Below are positions 32,114-39,848 of a DNA stretch of 64,000 nt, piece by piece. Positions within the stretch are counted from its first letter, which is position 1. Each line of letters begins with the position of its first letter. This DNA comes from Capnocytophaga sp. oral taxon 863 str. F0517 (lineage in GTDB: Bacteria; Bacteroidota; Bacteroidia; Flavobacteriales; Flavobacteriaceae). The position numbers were made by a program, and so were the translations under genes. Under the pieces are notes generated by a model, which worked only from the letters and a program-made list of their open reading frames with translations, was not told the origin of the DNA and did not search any database. The stretch is taken from positions 114,688 to 178,687 of the forward strand of contig NZ_KE992171.1 of the NCBI RefSeq assembly GCF_000466425.1. Reading direction: 5' to 3'.

Positions 32114-34675
32114 ATGATTTTGCTCAAAAATCTCTTACTATGGATTGCGATTCTATTGGGGACATCCCTCCATGCGCAATACAAAATCAAGGGTAAAATC
32201 CTTGATGAAAATAAGTTACCAATCTCCCAGGCATTGGTAAAATCAGTGGCTACAGGGGAGCAGACCCTTACCGACGAGAAGGGGGGCTACCTCCTTTCCC
32301 TCTCCGATGAGCATCCTTCGCTTCAGGTTAGCAAAGAGGGCTATGCGCCCTTGGAGTTCCCCGTGGTACTCCAAAACAACGAAAATAGGGTTACCTATGT
32401 GGAAACAATCCTTCGCCGAGGTGCAGAAGAAACACTCGATGGTATCGTAGAACTACAACCGGTGGTAATCTCCGATAACCCAAGTTTGGTGGCCAACTCC
32501 GTAGGTTTGGCTAAAGTGAAACTCGATAAAATAGCCGGTGGTACCAACTTAGCCGACTTGAGAAACCTTAATATTCAGCGCTCTCAAACTCTCAAGGATG
32601 CGCTCCAGCGAGAACCTGGGATTATTATCCAAGATTTCTTCGGTGGTAATGACCAACCACGCCTTAATATTCGTGGGTCAGGTATCCAAAGTAATCCTCA
32701 ATCTCGTGGGGTGGCGCTCTCTCAAGATGGGATTCCGATCAACTTCGCCGATGGTTCTTATATAATAGGTGTATTGGAACCTCAAGTTAGCAACCTTGTA
32801 GAGGTCTATCGTGGGGCTAATGCACTCGAATATGGCGGTGCTACCCTCGGTGGAGCGATGAACTTCGTAACCAAAAATGGCTATAACGCTTCTCCTCTCA
32901 GTGTAAAGATGGAAGCTGGTAGCTTTAATTACTTCAATAGTACCATCTCTTCTGGCTTCTCTGCTGGGCGCAATGACCTTTTCGTGGCTTCTTCCTATAA
33001 CCATAGCGATGGCTATCGTACTTATAACAGTTCCAAGCGCTTCAATGCTTTGCTGAACGTAGGCCGTAAGTTTACCGACAAGTTCGAGGCACGTCTCTAT
33101 GCCTCCTTTACCGATCTCTATTTTGATATCCCTGGCCCGCTTACCCGCAAGCAAATGGAAACCGACCGCAAGCAAATCAACAAAGCGCCTAAGATGACTT
33201 TTCCTTATGCTTTTGGGCCTAATGTACTACGCGACAAACCAAATCGCAGCAGCAAAATCGCTCGCTTTGGTACCAAATTGGCTTATCAGATCAATGCTCA
33301 TAACCAAATCTTAGCGACCCTTTATTACCAATATGCCGATGATGCCTTTACCTATCCTATAGCCAATGGGGTACGTCAGGACTTCAATAATGACTATGGG
33401 GTACGCCTCTCTTATACCAATACCACTGAGAAAAACGATTTTACCCTTGGCCTGCAGTACAGCCAAGGCCTGATGCACCAGTCCCGCTACCACAACAATC
33501 GCGGTAGCTTTGGGGCACTTTTTGCCAAACAAGACCTTACCGCCAACCATGCTGTAGCTTATCTCTCTGATACCTACAAGATTACCCCTTCTCTCTTGGC
33601 GAATGTAAGTGTACAAGGTAGCTACGATACTCGTAAGGTAGAGGATAAGTTCACAGGAGCTAAGCGTCCGTTCCTTTTTGTTGCACCTAATGGCTTGCAA
33701 GCTCGTGCCTTGCCTAACCCCAATGTGACTACTCCTGTAACAGGTGATTTCACTTACAATGCGATCAATCCTAAGGTAGGGCTTATCTACAAGCTCAATG
33801 ATCGTGCACAGGTTTTTGCTAACTTCTCTCGTAGCTATGAGCCTCCTACTTTCTTGGAGATTGTACGCTTGACAGGTAGTGCTATACCTAATCCAAATCG
33901 CCCCCCTGTGCCTGATCCAAATCGCCCCCCTGTGCTGTATAGCAATAGTTCTTCTAATGTTAATTCAGGACCTACCACCATTACCATCTCTGACCTTAAG
34001 GCTCAGCAGGCCTCTACAGTTGAGTTAGGTACCAAAGGGAACTTAGGACAGGCCTTCATTTGGAATGTAAGTGCTTACCACTCTTGGGTGAAAGATGAGA
34101 TCTTCACCATCGCCGATGGTAGTGTCGGGGTAGGAGGTAATACGGTTAATACGCCTTATGCAACTATCCACCGAGGGGTAGAAGCTGGTTTGCAATCTAC
34201 TTTCCTTACTCATGTGTTCTCTGCCAAAGAAGATACCTTTACCCTTTCGGTAAACTATAACTATAGCGACTTTTTCTTTGACGGGGGAGAGCTTAAGGGC
34301 AACCAAATCGCAGGTATCCCTACCCATTACCTCTTTACAGCACTTACCTACAAGCACCCTATAGGGATCTTTGCTGAGGTAAATCTCGAATCCCTTCCTA
34401 TAAAGACCCCTATTGACCATAAGAATACTTTATACCAAGATCCTTACAGCCTTGTAGGGGCTCGCTTGGGTTACAAAAAAGGCCAATGGACTTTCTTCTT
34501 GCAGGGTAATAACTTAGCTGATAAGGTATATGCTTCTAGTTATTTGGTACAAGCGGAAGTTACCGCACCTAATCCTCCTAGACCCCTTAATCCTGCACCT
34601 ACTCCTGATGATAAAACCAACTTTATCCCTGGGGTAGGAAGAAACATCATAGGAGGGCTCTCCTATACTTGGTAG
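32114..34675 (+). CDS. TonB-dependent outer-membrane receptor
   Basis: This 853-residue protein has a signal peptide (about 1-22, ending LHAQ). A CarboxypepD_reg-like beta domain (about 24-100) is followed by a plug domain (about 130-260, with DALQREPGI, NIRGSGIQSN and EVYRGANALEYGGATLGGA). A 22-strand-type barrel reaches the C-terminal aromatic end (GGLSYTW). It imports a bulky ligand, perhaps a siderophore, haem or vitamin, with TonB energy; the substrate is not evident. A proline-rich eight-residue repeat occurs at about 592-607, probably in an outer loop. No SusD partner follows, which argues against a glycan-uptake pair. It has its own promoter and terminator. Confidence 0.93.
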   Translation: MILLKNLLLWIAILLGTSLHAQYKIKGKILDENKLPISQALVKSVATGEQTLTDEKGGYLLSLSDEHPSLQVSKEGYAPLEFPVVLQNNENRVTYVETILRRGAEETLDGIVELQPVVISDNPSLVANSVGLAKVKLDKIAGGTNLADLRNLNIQRSQTLKDALQREPGIIIQDFFGGNDQPRLNIRGSGIQSNPQSRGVALSQDGIPINFADGSYIIGVLEPQVSNLVEVYRGANALEYGGATLGGAMNFVTKNGYNASPLSVKMEAGSFNYFNSTISSGFSAGRNDLFVASSYNHSDGYRTYNSSKRFNALLNVGRKFTDKFEARLYASFTDLYFDIPGPLTRKQMETDRKQINKAPKMTFPYAFGPNVLRDKPNRSSKIARFGTKLAYQINAHNQILATLYYQYADDAFTYPIANGVRQDFNNDYGVRLSYTNTTEKNDFTLGLQYSQGLMHQSRYHNNRGSFGALFAKQDLTANHAVAYLSDTYKITPSLLANVSVQGSYDTRKVEDKFTGAKRPFLFVAPNGLQARALPNPNVTTPVTGDFTYNAINPKVGLIYKLNDRAQVFANFSRSYEPPTFLEIVRLTGSAIPNPNRPPVPDPNRPPVLYSNSSSNVNSGPTTITISDLKAQQASTVELGTKGNLGQAFIWNVSAYHSWVKDEIFTIADGSVGVGGNTVNTPYATIHRGVEAGLQSTFLTHVFSAKEDTFTLSVNYNYSDFFFDGGELKGNQIAGIPTHYLFTALTYKHPIGIFAEVNLESLPIKTPIDHKNTLYQDPYSLVGARLGYKKGQWTFFLQGNNLADKVYASSYLVQAEVTAPNPPRPLNPAPTPDDKTNFIPGVGRNIIGGLSYTW
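33887..33934 (+). repeat. Two tandem 24-base units inside the TonB receptor gene
   Basis: The units encode PNPNRPPV and PDPNRPPV and differ by one base (AAT to GAT). A unit gain or loss would keep the reading frame. Confidence 0.9.
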
Positions 34676-34700
34676 TTGGAATTTTTTACATCTTTCATAG

Positions 34701-34738
34701 AACTTTGTCAGCGCAAAAACGCTGGCAAAGTTTTTTTG
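34701..34738 (+). terminator. Rho-independent terminator after the TonB receptor
   Basis: AACTTTGTCAGCG pairs with CGCTGGCAAAGTT (one G-U pair) around a six-base loop and is followed by a run of T. Confidence 0.85.
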
Positions 34739-34758
34739 TCTAATAGAATTAAAAATAG

Positions 34759-34766
34759 TATCTTTG
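34759..34766 (+). promoter_or_regulatory. TATCTTTG promoter (-7 box) upstream of the 34853 gene and transketolase
   Basis: A perfect -7 box 87 bases before the ATG at 34853. The leader contains a 52-codon frame starting at 34786. Confidence 0.7.
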
Positions 34767-34785
34767 CACGCCGAAAGTAAGCATT

Positions 34786-34944
34786 ATGAAACTGACTACT
34801 CTGTTGGAAACAAAAGGGATAGATCCGCAGCCGCTACAGGATTTCAAACCTCATGGAGACGATACAAATCATGGCCATTTGTCTCACCCCACCTTCCCTG
34901 CTGGATACTTTACTGCCATTTGTTCAAAAAGAAACAGCCTTTAA
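34786..34944 (+). other. 52-codon frame in the leader, uORF or frameshifted 5' end
   Basis: The first ATG after the promoter opens a frame encoding MKLTTLLETKGIDPQPLQDF and 32 further residues, overlapping the 34853 gene in another frame. It may be a leader peptide, or the true N-terminus separated from the rest by a frameshift. Neither reading is proven. Confidence 0.35.
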
Positions 34945-35230
34945 GGAGTCACTATTTGTGATAACCTATGCTATAGATACTTTAGGGATCACCCACCAAT
35001 ATGAGCCTGCCAGACCCTTGATAGCAGAACTGCTTATGACAGGACGTTTTGCCGACTATTACAGGCGTAACGAACTGTATCAAGGGGCGTTTAAGGTAGA
35101 AGAGACCCAAATAGGGAAAGTGGGAGAGGCACTCTTTAGGCTGTTCACCATCCCTTTTATGTTGTTGAGTCTTCTTTTTGTGGAACTCAAAGATAGGTTT
35201 AAAAAGGAAAATAAAAACGTTAAAAAATAA
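34853..35230 (+). CDS. Hypothetical protein upstream of transketolase C-subunit
   Basis: This 125-residue protein is not recognised. It has a hydrophobic segment near 95-110 (LFRLFTIPFMLLSLLFVEL) and a basic tail, so a single membrane anchor is possible. The gene ends six bases before the transketolase C-terminal subunit, where other Bacteroidota usually have the N-terminal subunit; it does not resemble that protein. The first ATG after the promoter (34786) is in another frame, so a frameshift or leader peptide must be considered. Confidence that this frame is translated is moderate. Confidence 0.5.
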   Translation: METIQIMAICLTPPSLLDTLLPFVQKETAFKESLFVITYAIDTLGITHQYEPARPLIAELLMTGRFADYYRRNELYQGAFKVEETQIGKVGEALFRLFTIPFMLLSLLFVELKDRFKKENKNVKK

Positions 35231-35236
35231 CATCTG

Positions 35237-36190
35237 ATGAAAAAATATACCGATACAGGCAAAAAGGACACTCGAAGTGGTTTCGGTGCAGGACTTGCCG
35301 AACTGGGACGTAAAAACCCGAATGTAGTGGCGCTTTGTGCCGACCTTATTGGCTCTCTCAAAATGGAGAAATTCCAAGAGGAGAACCCTACTCGCTTCTT
35401 CCAAGTGGGCATCGCCGAGGCCAATATGATGGGCATCGCCGCTGGCCTTACCATAGGAGGGAAGATTCCTTTTACTGGTACTTTTGCCGCCTTCTCCACC
35501 GGACGTGTATATGACCAAATACGCCAGTCTATCGCGTATTCCAACAAGAATGTAAAGGTGTGTGCCTCCCACGCGGGATTGACCCTCGGTGAGGACGGTG
35601 CTACCCACCAAATATTAGAGGACATAGGGCTGATGAAGATGTTGCCCAATATGGTGGTTATCAACCCTTGTGATTATAACCAGACCAAGGCCGCTACCCT
35701 TGCTATAGCCGACTATGTAGGGCCGGTGTACTTGCGTTTTGGCCGCCCTGCGGTGCCTAATTTTACCCCAGAAAACCAAACCTTTGAGATAGGTAAAGGC
35801 CTATTGCTCAACGAAGGTACCGATGTGACCATCATTGCCACAGGCCACCTCGTATGGGAAGCCCTCTTAGCTTGTGAGGCCTTGGAACAAAGAGGAATTT
35901 CGGCAGAGGTGATTGATATTCACACCATTAAGCCTTTGGACGAAGCAATGATACTGGCTTCTGCTCGTAAGACCAAAGCGGTGGTAACCTGTGAGGAACA
36001 CAACTACTATGGGGGCTTAGGGGAGAGTGTAGCCCGTGTATTGGCACAGCACTACCCTGTACCACAAGAGTTCGTAGCGGTCAATGATACCTTCGGAGAA
36101 AGTGGTACTCCTGCCGAGCTAATGAAAAAATATGGTCTTGATAAGGAGGGTATCCTTAGGGCTGTAGAAAAGGTGCTTAAAAGAAAATAA
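35237..36190 (+). CDS. Transketolase, C-terminal subunit
   Basis: This 317-residue protein is the pyrimidine-binding and C-terminal part of a split transketolase, an enzyme of the non-oxidative pentose phosphate pathway that uses thiamine diphosphate. Visible parts are [15 protein letters not shown] (about 32-46), [15 protein letters not shown] (about 56-70, with the catalytic Glu of the cofactor site), [16 protein letters not shown] (about 111-126) and the Rossmann-like C-terminal domain with [13 protein letters not shown]. It needs the N-terminal subunit, which is not in this window. The gene is followed after one base by the SUI1-type gene. Confidence 0.94.
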   Translation: MKKYTDTGKKDTRSGFGAGLAELGRKNPNVVALCADLIGSLKMEKFQEENPTRFFQVGIAEANMMGIAAGLTIGGKIPFTGTFAAFSTGRVYDQIRQSIAYSNKNVKVCASHAGLTLGEDGATHQILEDIGLMKMLPNMVVINPCDYNQTKAATLAIADYVGPVYLRFGRPAVPNFTPENQTFEIGKGLLLNEGTDVTIIATGHLVWEALLACEALEQRGISAEVIDIHTIKPLDEAMILASARKTKAVVTCEEHNYYGGLGESVARVLAQHYPVPQEFVAVNDTFGESGTPAELMKKYGLDKEGILRAVEKVLKRK

Positions 36191-36191
36191 G

Positions 36192-36512
36192 ATGCTCAGA
36201 GAACAACTCCAAAAGCTATTTCCTGACCACAAGGAGGAAGTACTCCCCGAAGAACCGACCTCCAATATTTGGCTACAGGACGACCCTCTCTTATGCAAAT
36301 ACGAAAAATGCAATGGCAAGCCTCTCACCCTGATTGAGGGCTACACCGGTGCCGATGCCGATTTCAAATTATTGGCCAAGGAACTTAAAACCCGCTTAGG
36401 AGTAGGGGGATCCGTGAAGAAAGAAAAAATTATCATTCAAGGGGATTATCGTGATAAGATTATGGAATTTCTCAAGGAAAAAGGCTTTAAGGTAAAAAGA
36501 GTAGGAGGGTAA
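36192..36512 (+). CDS. SUI1/YciH-type translation initiation factor homologue
   Basis: This 106-residue protein has the eIF1/SUI1 domain (about 37-106) with TLIEGYTGADADFKLLAKEL, GVGGSVKKEKIIIQGDY and the closing FLKEKGFKVKRVGG. In bacteria YciH is proposed to affect initiation fidelity under stress; its importance is unclear. The first 35 residues form a short acidic lead. It starts one base after the transketolase stop and lies 19 bases before dgkA, so all are probably one transcript. Confidence 0.9.
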   Translation: MLREQLQKLFPDHKEEVLPEEPTSNIWLQDDPLLCKYEKCNGKPLTLIEGYTGADADFKLLAKELKTRLGVGGSVKKEKIIIQGDYRDKIMEFLKEKGFKVKRVGG

Positions 36513-36531
36513 GTTTTATAACATATTGAAA

Positions 36532-36891
36532 ATGAAGAAATTTATAATCGGGCGTATCAAGAGTATGGGGTATGCCTTACAGGGGTTTTGGCTGCTCATT
36601 CGTACCGAAGATGCCATTATTACCCATAGCATAGGCTGTTTGTTATTTGTAGGCTTGGGGTTGTATTTTCAGATTACTACTGACCAATGGATGTTTCAGT
36701 TTTTAGCTTTTGGAGCCCTCTTAGCCGTTGAGGGACTTAATACAGGCTTGGAGAAGCTCTGCGACTTTGTCCACCCCGATTTTCATCAGAAAATAGGAGA
36801 GATCAAGGACATCGCCGCAGGAGCCGTCACCATGATATTCCTCGCTGTGGTAGCCGTATTAGCGTTTATTTATATACCATACCTGATATAA
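36532..36891 (+). CDS. dgkA: Diacylglycerol kinase family protein, DgkA type
   Basis: This 119-residue inner-membrane protein has three hydrophobic segments and the DgkA signature. The catalytic Glu is in an RTEDAIITH-like segment (about 25-33), and AVEGLNTGLEKLCDFV (about 66-81) corresponds to the conserved E-x-x-NT-x-x-E-x-x-x-D pattern, followed by GEIKDIAAGAVT (about 89-100). It phosphorylates diacylglycerol or undecaprenol. I chose the ATG at 36532; a TTG two codons upstream is less likely. It is the last gene of this plus-strand group. Confidence 0.92.
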   Translation: MKKFIIGRIKSMGYALQGFWLLIRTEDAIITHSIGCLLFVGLGLYFQITTDQWMFQFLAFGALLAVEGLNTGLEKLCDFVHPDFHQKIGEIKDIAAGAVTMIFLAVVAVLAFIYIPYLI

Positions 36892-37028
36892 TGATTAATG
36901 CCAATCAATAGTAGAAAATAATTGTATAGTCCAAAGAATTGTCTTTGCCAGCATCTGTGCAGAGGCGCAATTTATCGCGTCTTATAAAGTTAGCAAATAA
37001 TATTTTAACTATTGATTCATATCATTAA
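36892..37028. repeat. Repeat-rich gap between dgkA and purE
   Basis: The gap contains an imperfect palindrome AGAGGCGCAATTTATCGCGTCT (36961-36982 region) and a diverged AACTATTGATTC copy (37007). It ends with short ATTAATCATT direct repeats. No gene is apparent. Confidence 0.55.
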
Positions 37029-37502
37029 TCATTGAACATTAATCATTAAAACTGCTGCTTCCAACGATTTTTTGTATTGGGAGATTCTCTCTTGTATCTC
37101 TTTGTGAGCAACCCCCAAAATCTGGGCAGCGAGAATCCCTGCATTCTTAGCTCCATTCAGCGCGACCGTAGCCACGGGTACTCCTGCGGGCATTTGCAAG
37201 ATAGAAAGTACAGAGTCCCACCCGTCTATTGAGTTACGGCTCTTGATAGGCACCCCAATTACAGGCAGCGGGCTTACAGCTGCAAGCATACCAGGAAGGT
37301 GTGCCGCCCCTCCTGCTCCTGCGATAATCACATCTATCCCCTCCAAATGGGCATTTTTCCCAAAGGAAATTAGCTTCTCAGGGGTGCGATGGGCAGAAAC
37401 AATATCCACTAAAACAGGGATTTGCATCTCTTTTAAGAAGTCTATGGCTTCTTGCATGACGGGAAGATCACTCTGACTTCCCATGACTACAGCTACTTTC
37501 AT
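37029..37502 (-). CDS. purE: N5-carboxyaminoimidazole ribonucleotide mutase PurE
   Basis: PurE moves the carboxyl group of N5-CAIR to give CAIR in purine synthesis. The 157-residue protein has the class I features VVMGSQSDLPVMQEAI (about 4-19), VSAHRTPE (about 38-45, with the catalytic His), IAGAGGAAHLPGM (about 61-73) and PVIGVPIKS (about 80-88). Length is normal. purK is not adjacent. Its promoter TATCTTTG is at 37528-37535 on the same strand. Confidence 0.97.
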   Translation of the reverse strand: MKVAVVMGSQSDLPVMQEAIDFLKEMQIPVLVDIVSAHRTPEKLISFGKNAHLEGIDVIIAGAGGAAHLPGMLAAVSPLPVIGVPIKSRNSIDGWDSVLSILQMPAGVPVATVALNGAKNAGILAAQILGVAHKEIQERISQYKKSLEAAVLMINVQ

Positions 37503-37527
37503 TACAATAATAAATTAAAATAGAAAG

Positions 37528-37535
37528 CAAAGATA
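37528..37535 (-). promoter_or_regulatory. TATCTTTG promoter (-7 box) of purE
   Basis: A perfect -7 box on the minus strand, 25 bases before the ATG. Confidence 0.7.
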
Positions 37536-37579
37536 CAAAATTAATGATTAATGAGGTAATGATTAATGATTAATTAACT

Positions 37580-37704
37580 CAATAAACTAATTTGATAATG
37601 AGCCAATTTGTCAATTTGCTAATTTGGTAATGAGTTAATTTGCCAATTTGTCAATGAGTTCATTGTCTAATTGTCTCATTGACAAATTATCTAATTGGCA
37701 AATT
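37580..37704. repeat. Low-complexity repeats with a long inverted repeat before obg
   Basis: The motif AATTTG recurs at least six times. AATTTGTCAATGAG (37645-37658) is perfectly inverted as CTCATTGACAAATT (37675-37688), with further outer pairing of AATTTGCC (37637-37644) and GGCAAATT (37697-37704). The structure ends 25 bases before the obg start. Confidence 0.8.
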
Positions 37705-37729
37705 ATCACTTTTAAAACTAATTAAATTT

Positions 37730-38728
37730 ATGACAGAAGGAAATTTCACCGATTACGTAAAAGTATATGTTCGATCCGGCAATGGGGGCAAAGGCTCCAC
37801 CCACCTACATAGGGAAAAATTTGTAGAAAAAGGCGGTCCTGATGGGGGTGACGGAGGGCGCGGAGGCGACATTATTATCCGTGGCAACAAGAACCTATGG
37901 ACACTCATCAACTTTAAGTTCCAACAGCACTTCCGTGCTGAACATGGGGGGGACGGTGGTGCCAATCGCAGTACCGGTGCCGATGGAGCGAGTGTGTACT
38001 TAGAAGTGCCGCTGGGAACCATCGTCAAGGATGCCCTAACCGACGAACCGCTTTTTGAGATTACCGAGGATAAGGAAGAGAAAATAGCCCTCAAAGGGGG
38101 CAAAGGCGGACTGGGCAACTGGCATTTCCGTACTTCCACCAACCAGACTCCACGCTATGCGCAGCCAGGTATCCCCGGGGAGGAGCGCGAACTGCTCTTA
38201 GAGCTGAAAGTCTTGGCCGATGTAGGCTTGGTAGGTTTTCCTAATGCGGGCAAGTCCACTCTGCTATCGGTACTGACTTCGGCCAAGCCCAAAATAGCCG
38301 ACTATCCTTTCACTACTCTTAAGCCCAATTTAGGGATTGTACAGTATCGTGATTTCCAATCCTTCGTTATAGCTGATATTCCTGGAATTATAGAAGGGGC
38401 TTCTGAAGGAAAGGGCTTGGGGCACTATTTCCTACGTCATATAGAGCGTAATTCGGTGCTACTCTTCCTCGTCCCTGCCGATAGCCCCAATATAGTAGAG
38501 GAATATCATATCCTTCTGCGTGAGCTCGAACGCTATAATCCTGAGCTATTGGATAAGCAACGTATCCTTGCTGTTTCCAAAGCGGATCTCTTAGATCAGG
38601 AGCTTAAAGAGTTGATAGAAACAGAGTTAAAAATAGCCGATTTGCACCTCCCTTATTGCTTTATTTCCTCCGTAGCAGAACAAGGAATTATGTCTCTGAA
38701 AGACAAATTGTGGAAAGCGCTTCAATAA
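37730..38728 (+). CDS. obg: GTPase Obg (CgtA)
   Basis: Obg is an essential GTPase in 50S ribosome assembly and stress response. The 332-residue protein has the glycine-rich Obg fold (about 1-158, with [17 protein letters not shown] and [13 protein letters not shown]). The G domain carries GFPNAGKST (G1), the switch [24 protein letters not shown] (G3) and SKADLLD (G4). It lacks the optional C-terminal TGS-like extension. A TTG at 37679 would add 17 residues foreign to the family, so the ATG at 37730 is chosen. A strong inverted repeat lies just upstream. Confidence 0.97.
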   Translation: MTEGNFTDYVKVYVRSGNGGKGSTHLHREKFVEKGGPDGGDGGRGGDIIIRGNKNLWTLINFKFQQHFRAEHGGDGGANRSTGADGASVYLEVPLGTIVKDALTDEPLFEITEDKEEKIALKGGKGGLGNWHFRTSTNQTPRYAQPGIPGEERELLLELKVLADVGLVGFPNAGKSTLLSVLTSAKPKIADYPFTTLKPNLGIVQYRDFQSFVIADIPGIIEGASEGKGLGHYFLRHIERNSVLLFLVPADSPNIVEEYHILLRELERYNPELLDKQRILAVSKADLLDQELKELIETELKIADLHLPYCFISSVAEQGIMSLKDKLWKALQ

Positions 38729-38843
38729 TTATGGTAAATTAATACTTGAAAATAGGCTAAAAGTCACAAAAAAACTTAAATTAAAGAAACAAAAATAACA
38801 TTTATTTAATCGACAAGATTGTATCAAAATAGTTTTTTTCTTT

Positions 38844-38851
38844 TAATTTTG
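38844..38851 (+). promoter_or_regulatory. TAATTTTG promoter (-7 box) of the acidic-tail protein gene
   Basis: The box lies 30 bases before the ATG at 38882. Confidence 0.6.
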
Positions 38852-38881
38852 CGCCGCTTAAAAACTTAAAAAAGGCTACAA

Positions 38882-39352
38882 ATGAAAAGAGCCATAGTAG
38901 ACTATAAAAAACTAACGAAAGACATCTTAGCCTTGCTGGTGGAGAAGTATCCAGAAGGCTATCAGGATCACGATGTTATCCGATTCAAAAATGCTAAAAA
39001 CGAGACCGTAGAGGCACTTGAGGTTCGTACCGAGGATACCATTTATTTGGTAAAGGTAAGTACTCGCTTGGCTTCCACGATGGAACGTTATGATGAAGAT
39101 GATGATGACTATTATGGAGAGGGTATACAGGCCGACACCTTAGAAATGTCCAGAGAGGACGAACTCGCCCTACGTAAGAAAAAGGACATTTCTAAGACAT
39201 CATCTCACTTGGATGATGATGACGAGGAAGAGGAAGATGACGAGGAGGACGATTACAAAGATGATTATGACGAAGAGGATGAGGAGGATCAGGACGAAGA
39301 GGATGACAATGAAGAAGATGATGACGAAGAGGAGGACGACGAGGATGATTAA
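38882..39352 (+). CDS. Acidic-tail protein, conserved hypothetical of Bacteroidota
   Basis: This 156-residue protein has a small folded N-terminal domain (about 1-65, MKRAIVDYKKLTKDILALLV with an EDTIYLVKVS strand). A long tail from about residue 70 is composed largely of Asp and Glu. The layout resembles the delta subunit of Firmicutes RNA polymerase, though I see no clear homology. Some databases label such proteins as DNA primase, without support in this sequence. The acidic tail may mimic nucleic acid. It lies between obg and rpsO with its own promoter; the function is unknown. Confidence 0.8.
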   Translation: MKRAIVDYKKLTKDILALLVEKYPEGYQDHDVIRFKNAKNETVEALEVRTEDTIYLVKVSTRLASTMERYDEDDDDYYGEGIQADTLEMSREDELALRKKKDISKTSSHLDDDDEEEEDDEEDDYKDDYDEEDEEDQDEEDDNEEDDDEEEDDEDD

Positions 39353-39393
39353 ATATTTTTTTAAAAAAAGTTGTATGTGAAAAATATTTATAT

Positions 39394-39401
39394 TACCTTT
39401 G
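39394..39401 (+). promoter_or_regulatory. TACCTTTG promoter (-7 box) of rpsO
   Basis: TTG lies 20 bases upstream at 39371-39373 and the ATG is 42 bases downstream. Confidence 0.65.
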
Positions 39402-39443
39402 CCCCCGATTTAAAATACATAATAATCATTAAATAATATTGGA

Positions 39444-39713
39444 ATGTATCTAACAAAAGAAACCAAAGCAGAAATCTTCAAAAAACATGGTGGTAGCGAG
39501 ACCAACACTGGATCCGCTGAAGGACAAATAGCCCTTTTCACCTTCCGAATCAACCACTTAACGGAGCACTTGCGTACCAATCGCAAAGACTATAACACCC
39601 AACGCTCCTTGGTGAAGCTCGTAGGTAAGCGCAGAAGCCTACTGGACTATCTCAAAGAAAAAGATATCGAGAGATACCGTGCTATTATCAAGGAATTAGG
39701 CATCCGAAAATAA
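39444..39713 (+). CDS. rpsO: 30S ribosomal protein S15
   Basis: S15 binds 16S rRNA early in 30S assembly. The 89-residue protein matches the family end to end: GGSETNTGSAEGQIALFT (about 15-32), the LTEHLRTNRKDYNTQRSL helix (about 38-55), and the conserved VGKRRSLLDYLKEKDIERY (about 59-77). As in many bacteria, pnp follows, separated here by a terminator. Confidence 0.98.
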   Translation: MYLTKETKAEIFKKHGGSETNTGSAEGQIALFTFRINHLTEHLRTNRKDYNTQRSLVKLVGKRRSLLDYLKEKDIERYRAIIKELGIRK

Positions 39714-39726
39714 TTTTGTAATCATA

Positions 39727-39752
39727 CAAAAGGGGCTTTATGCCCCTTTTTG
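39727..39752 (+). terminator. Terminator between rpsO and pnp
   Basis: CAAAAGGGGC pairs with GCCCCTTTTTG around a short loop and is followed by T residues. Partial read-through into pnp is possible. Confidence 0.85.
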
Positions 39753-39848
39753 TCTATATAAAAGGCCATAAAATAGCAGTTTTTCATTGGAAATAAACGT
39801 AAAACACACAACACAACACTATTTGTTTCATTTTTAATAAAAACTTTT

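Noticed and set aside
32678-33175. Minus-strand frames opposite the TonB receptor
   Set aside because: They are antisense shadows of a clear receptor gene, with no start signals.
34767-34852. Riboswitch in the leader before the 34853 gene
   Set aside because: I could not match the conserved boxes of cobalamin, TPP or SAM riboswitches, and the leader contains an open reading frame.
39183-39350. Repetitive GAT/GAA tract in the acidic-tail gene as a microsatellite
   Set aside because: The codons are mixed (GAT, GAC, GAA, GAG), so it is an amino-acid bias rather than a simple DNA repeat.
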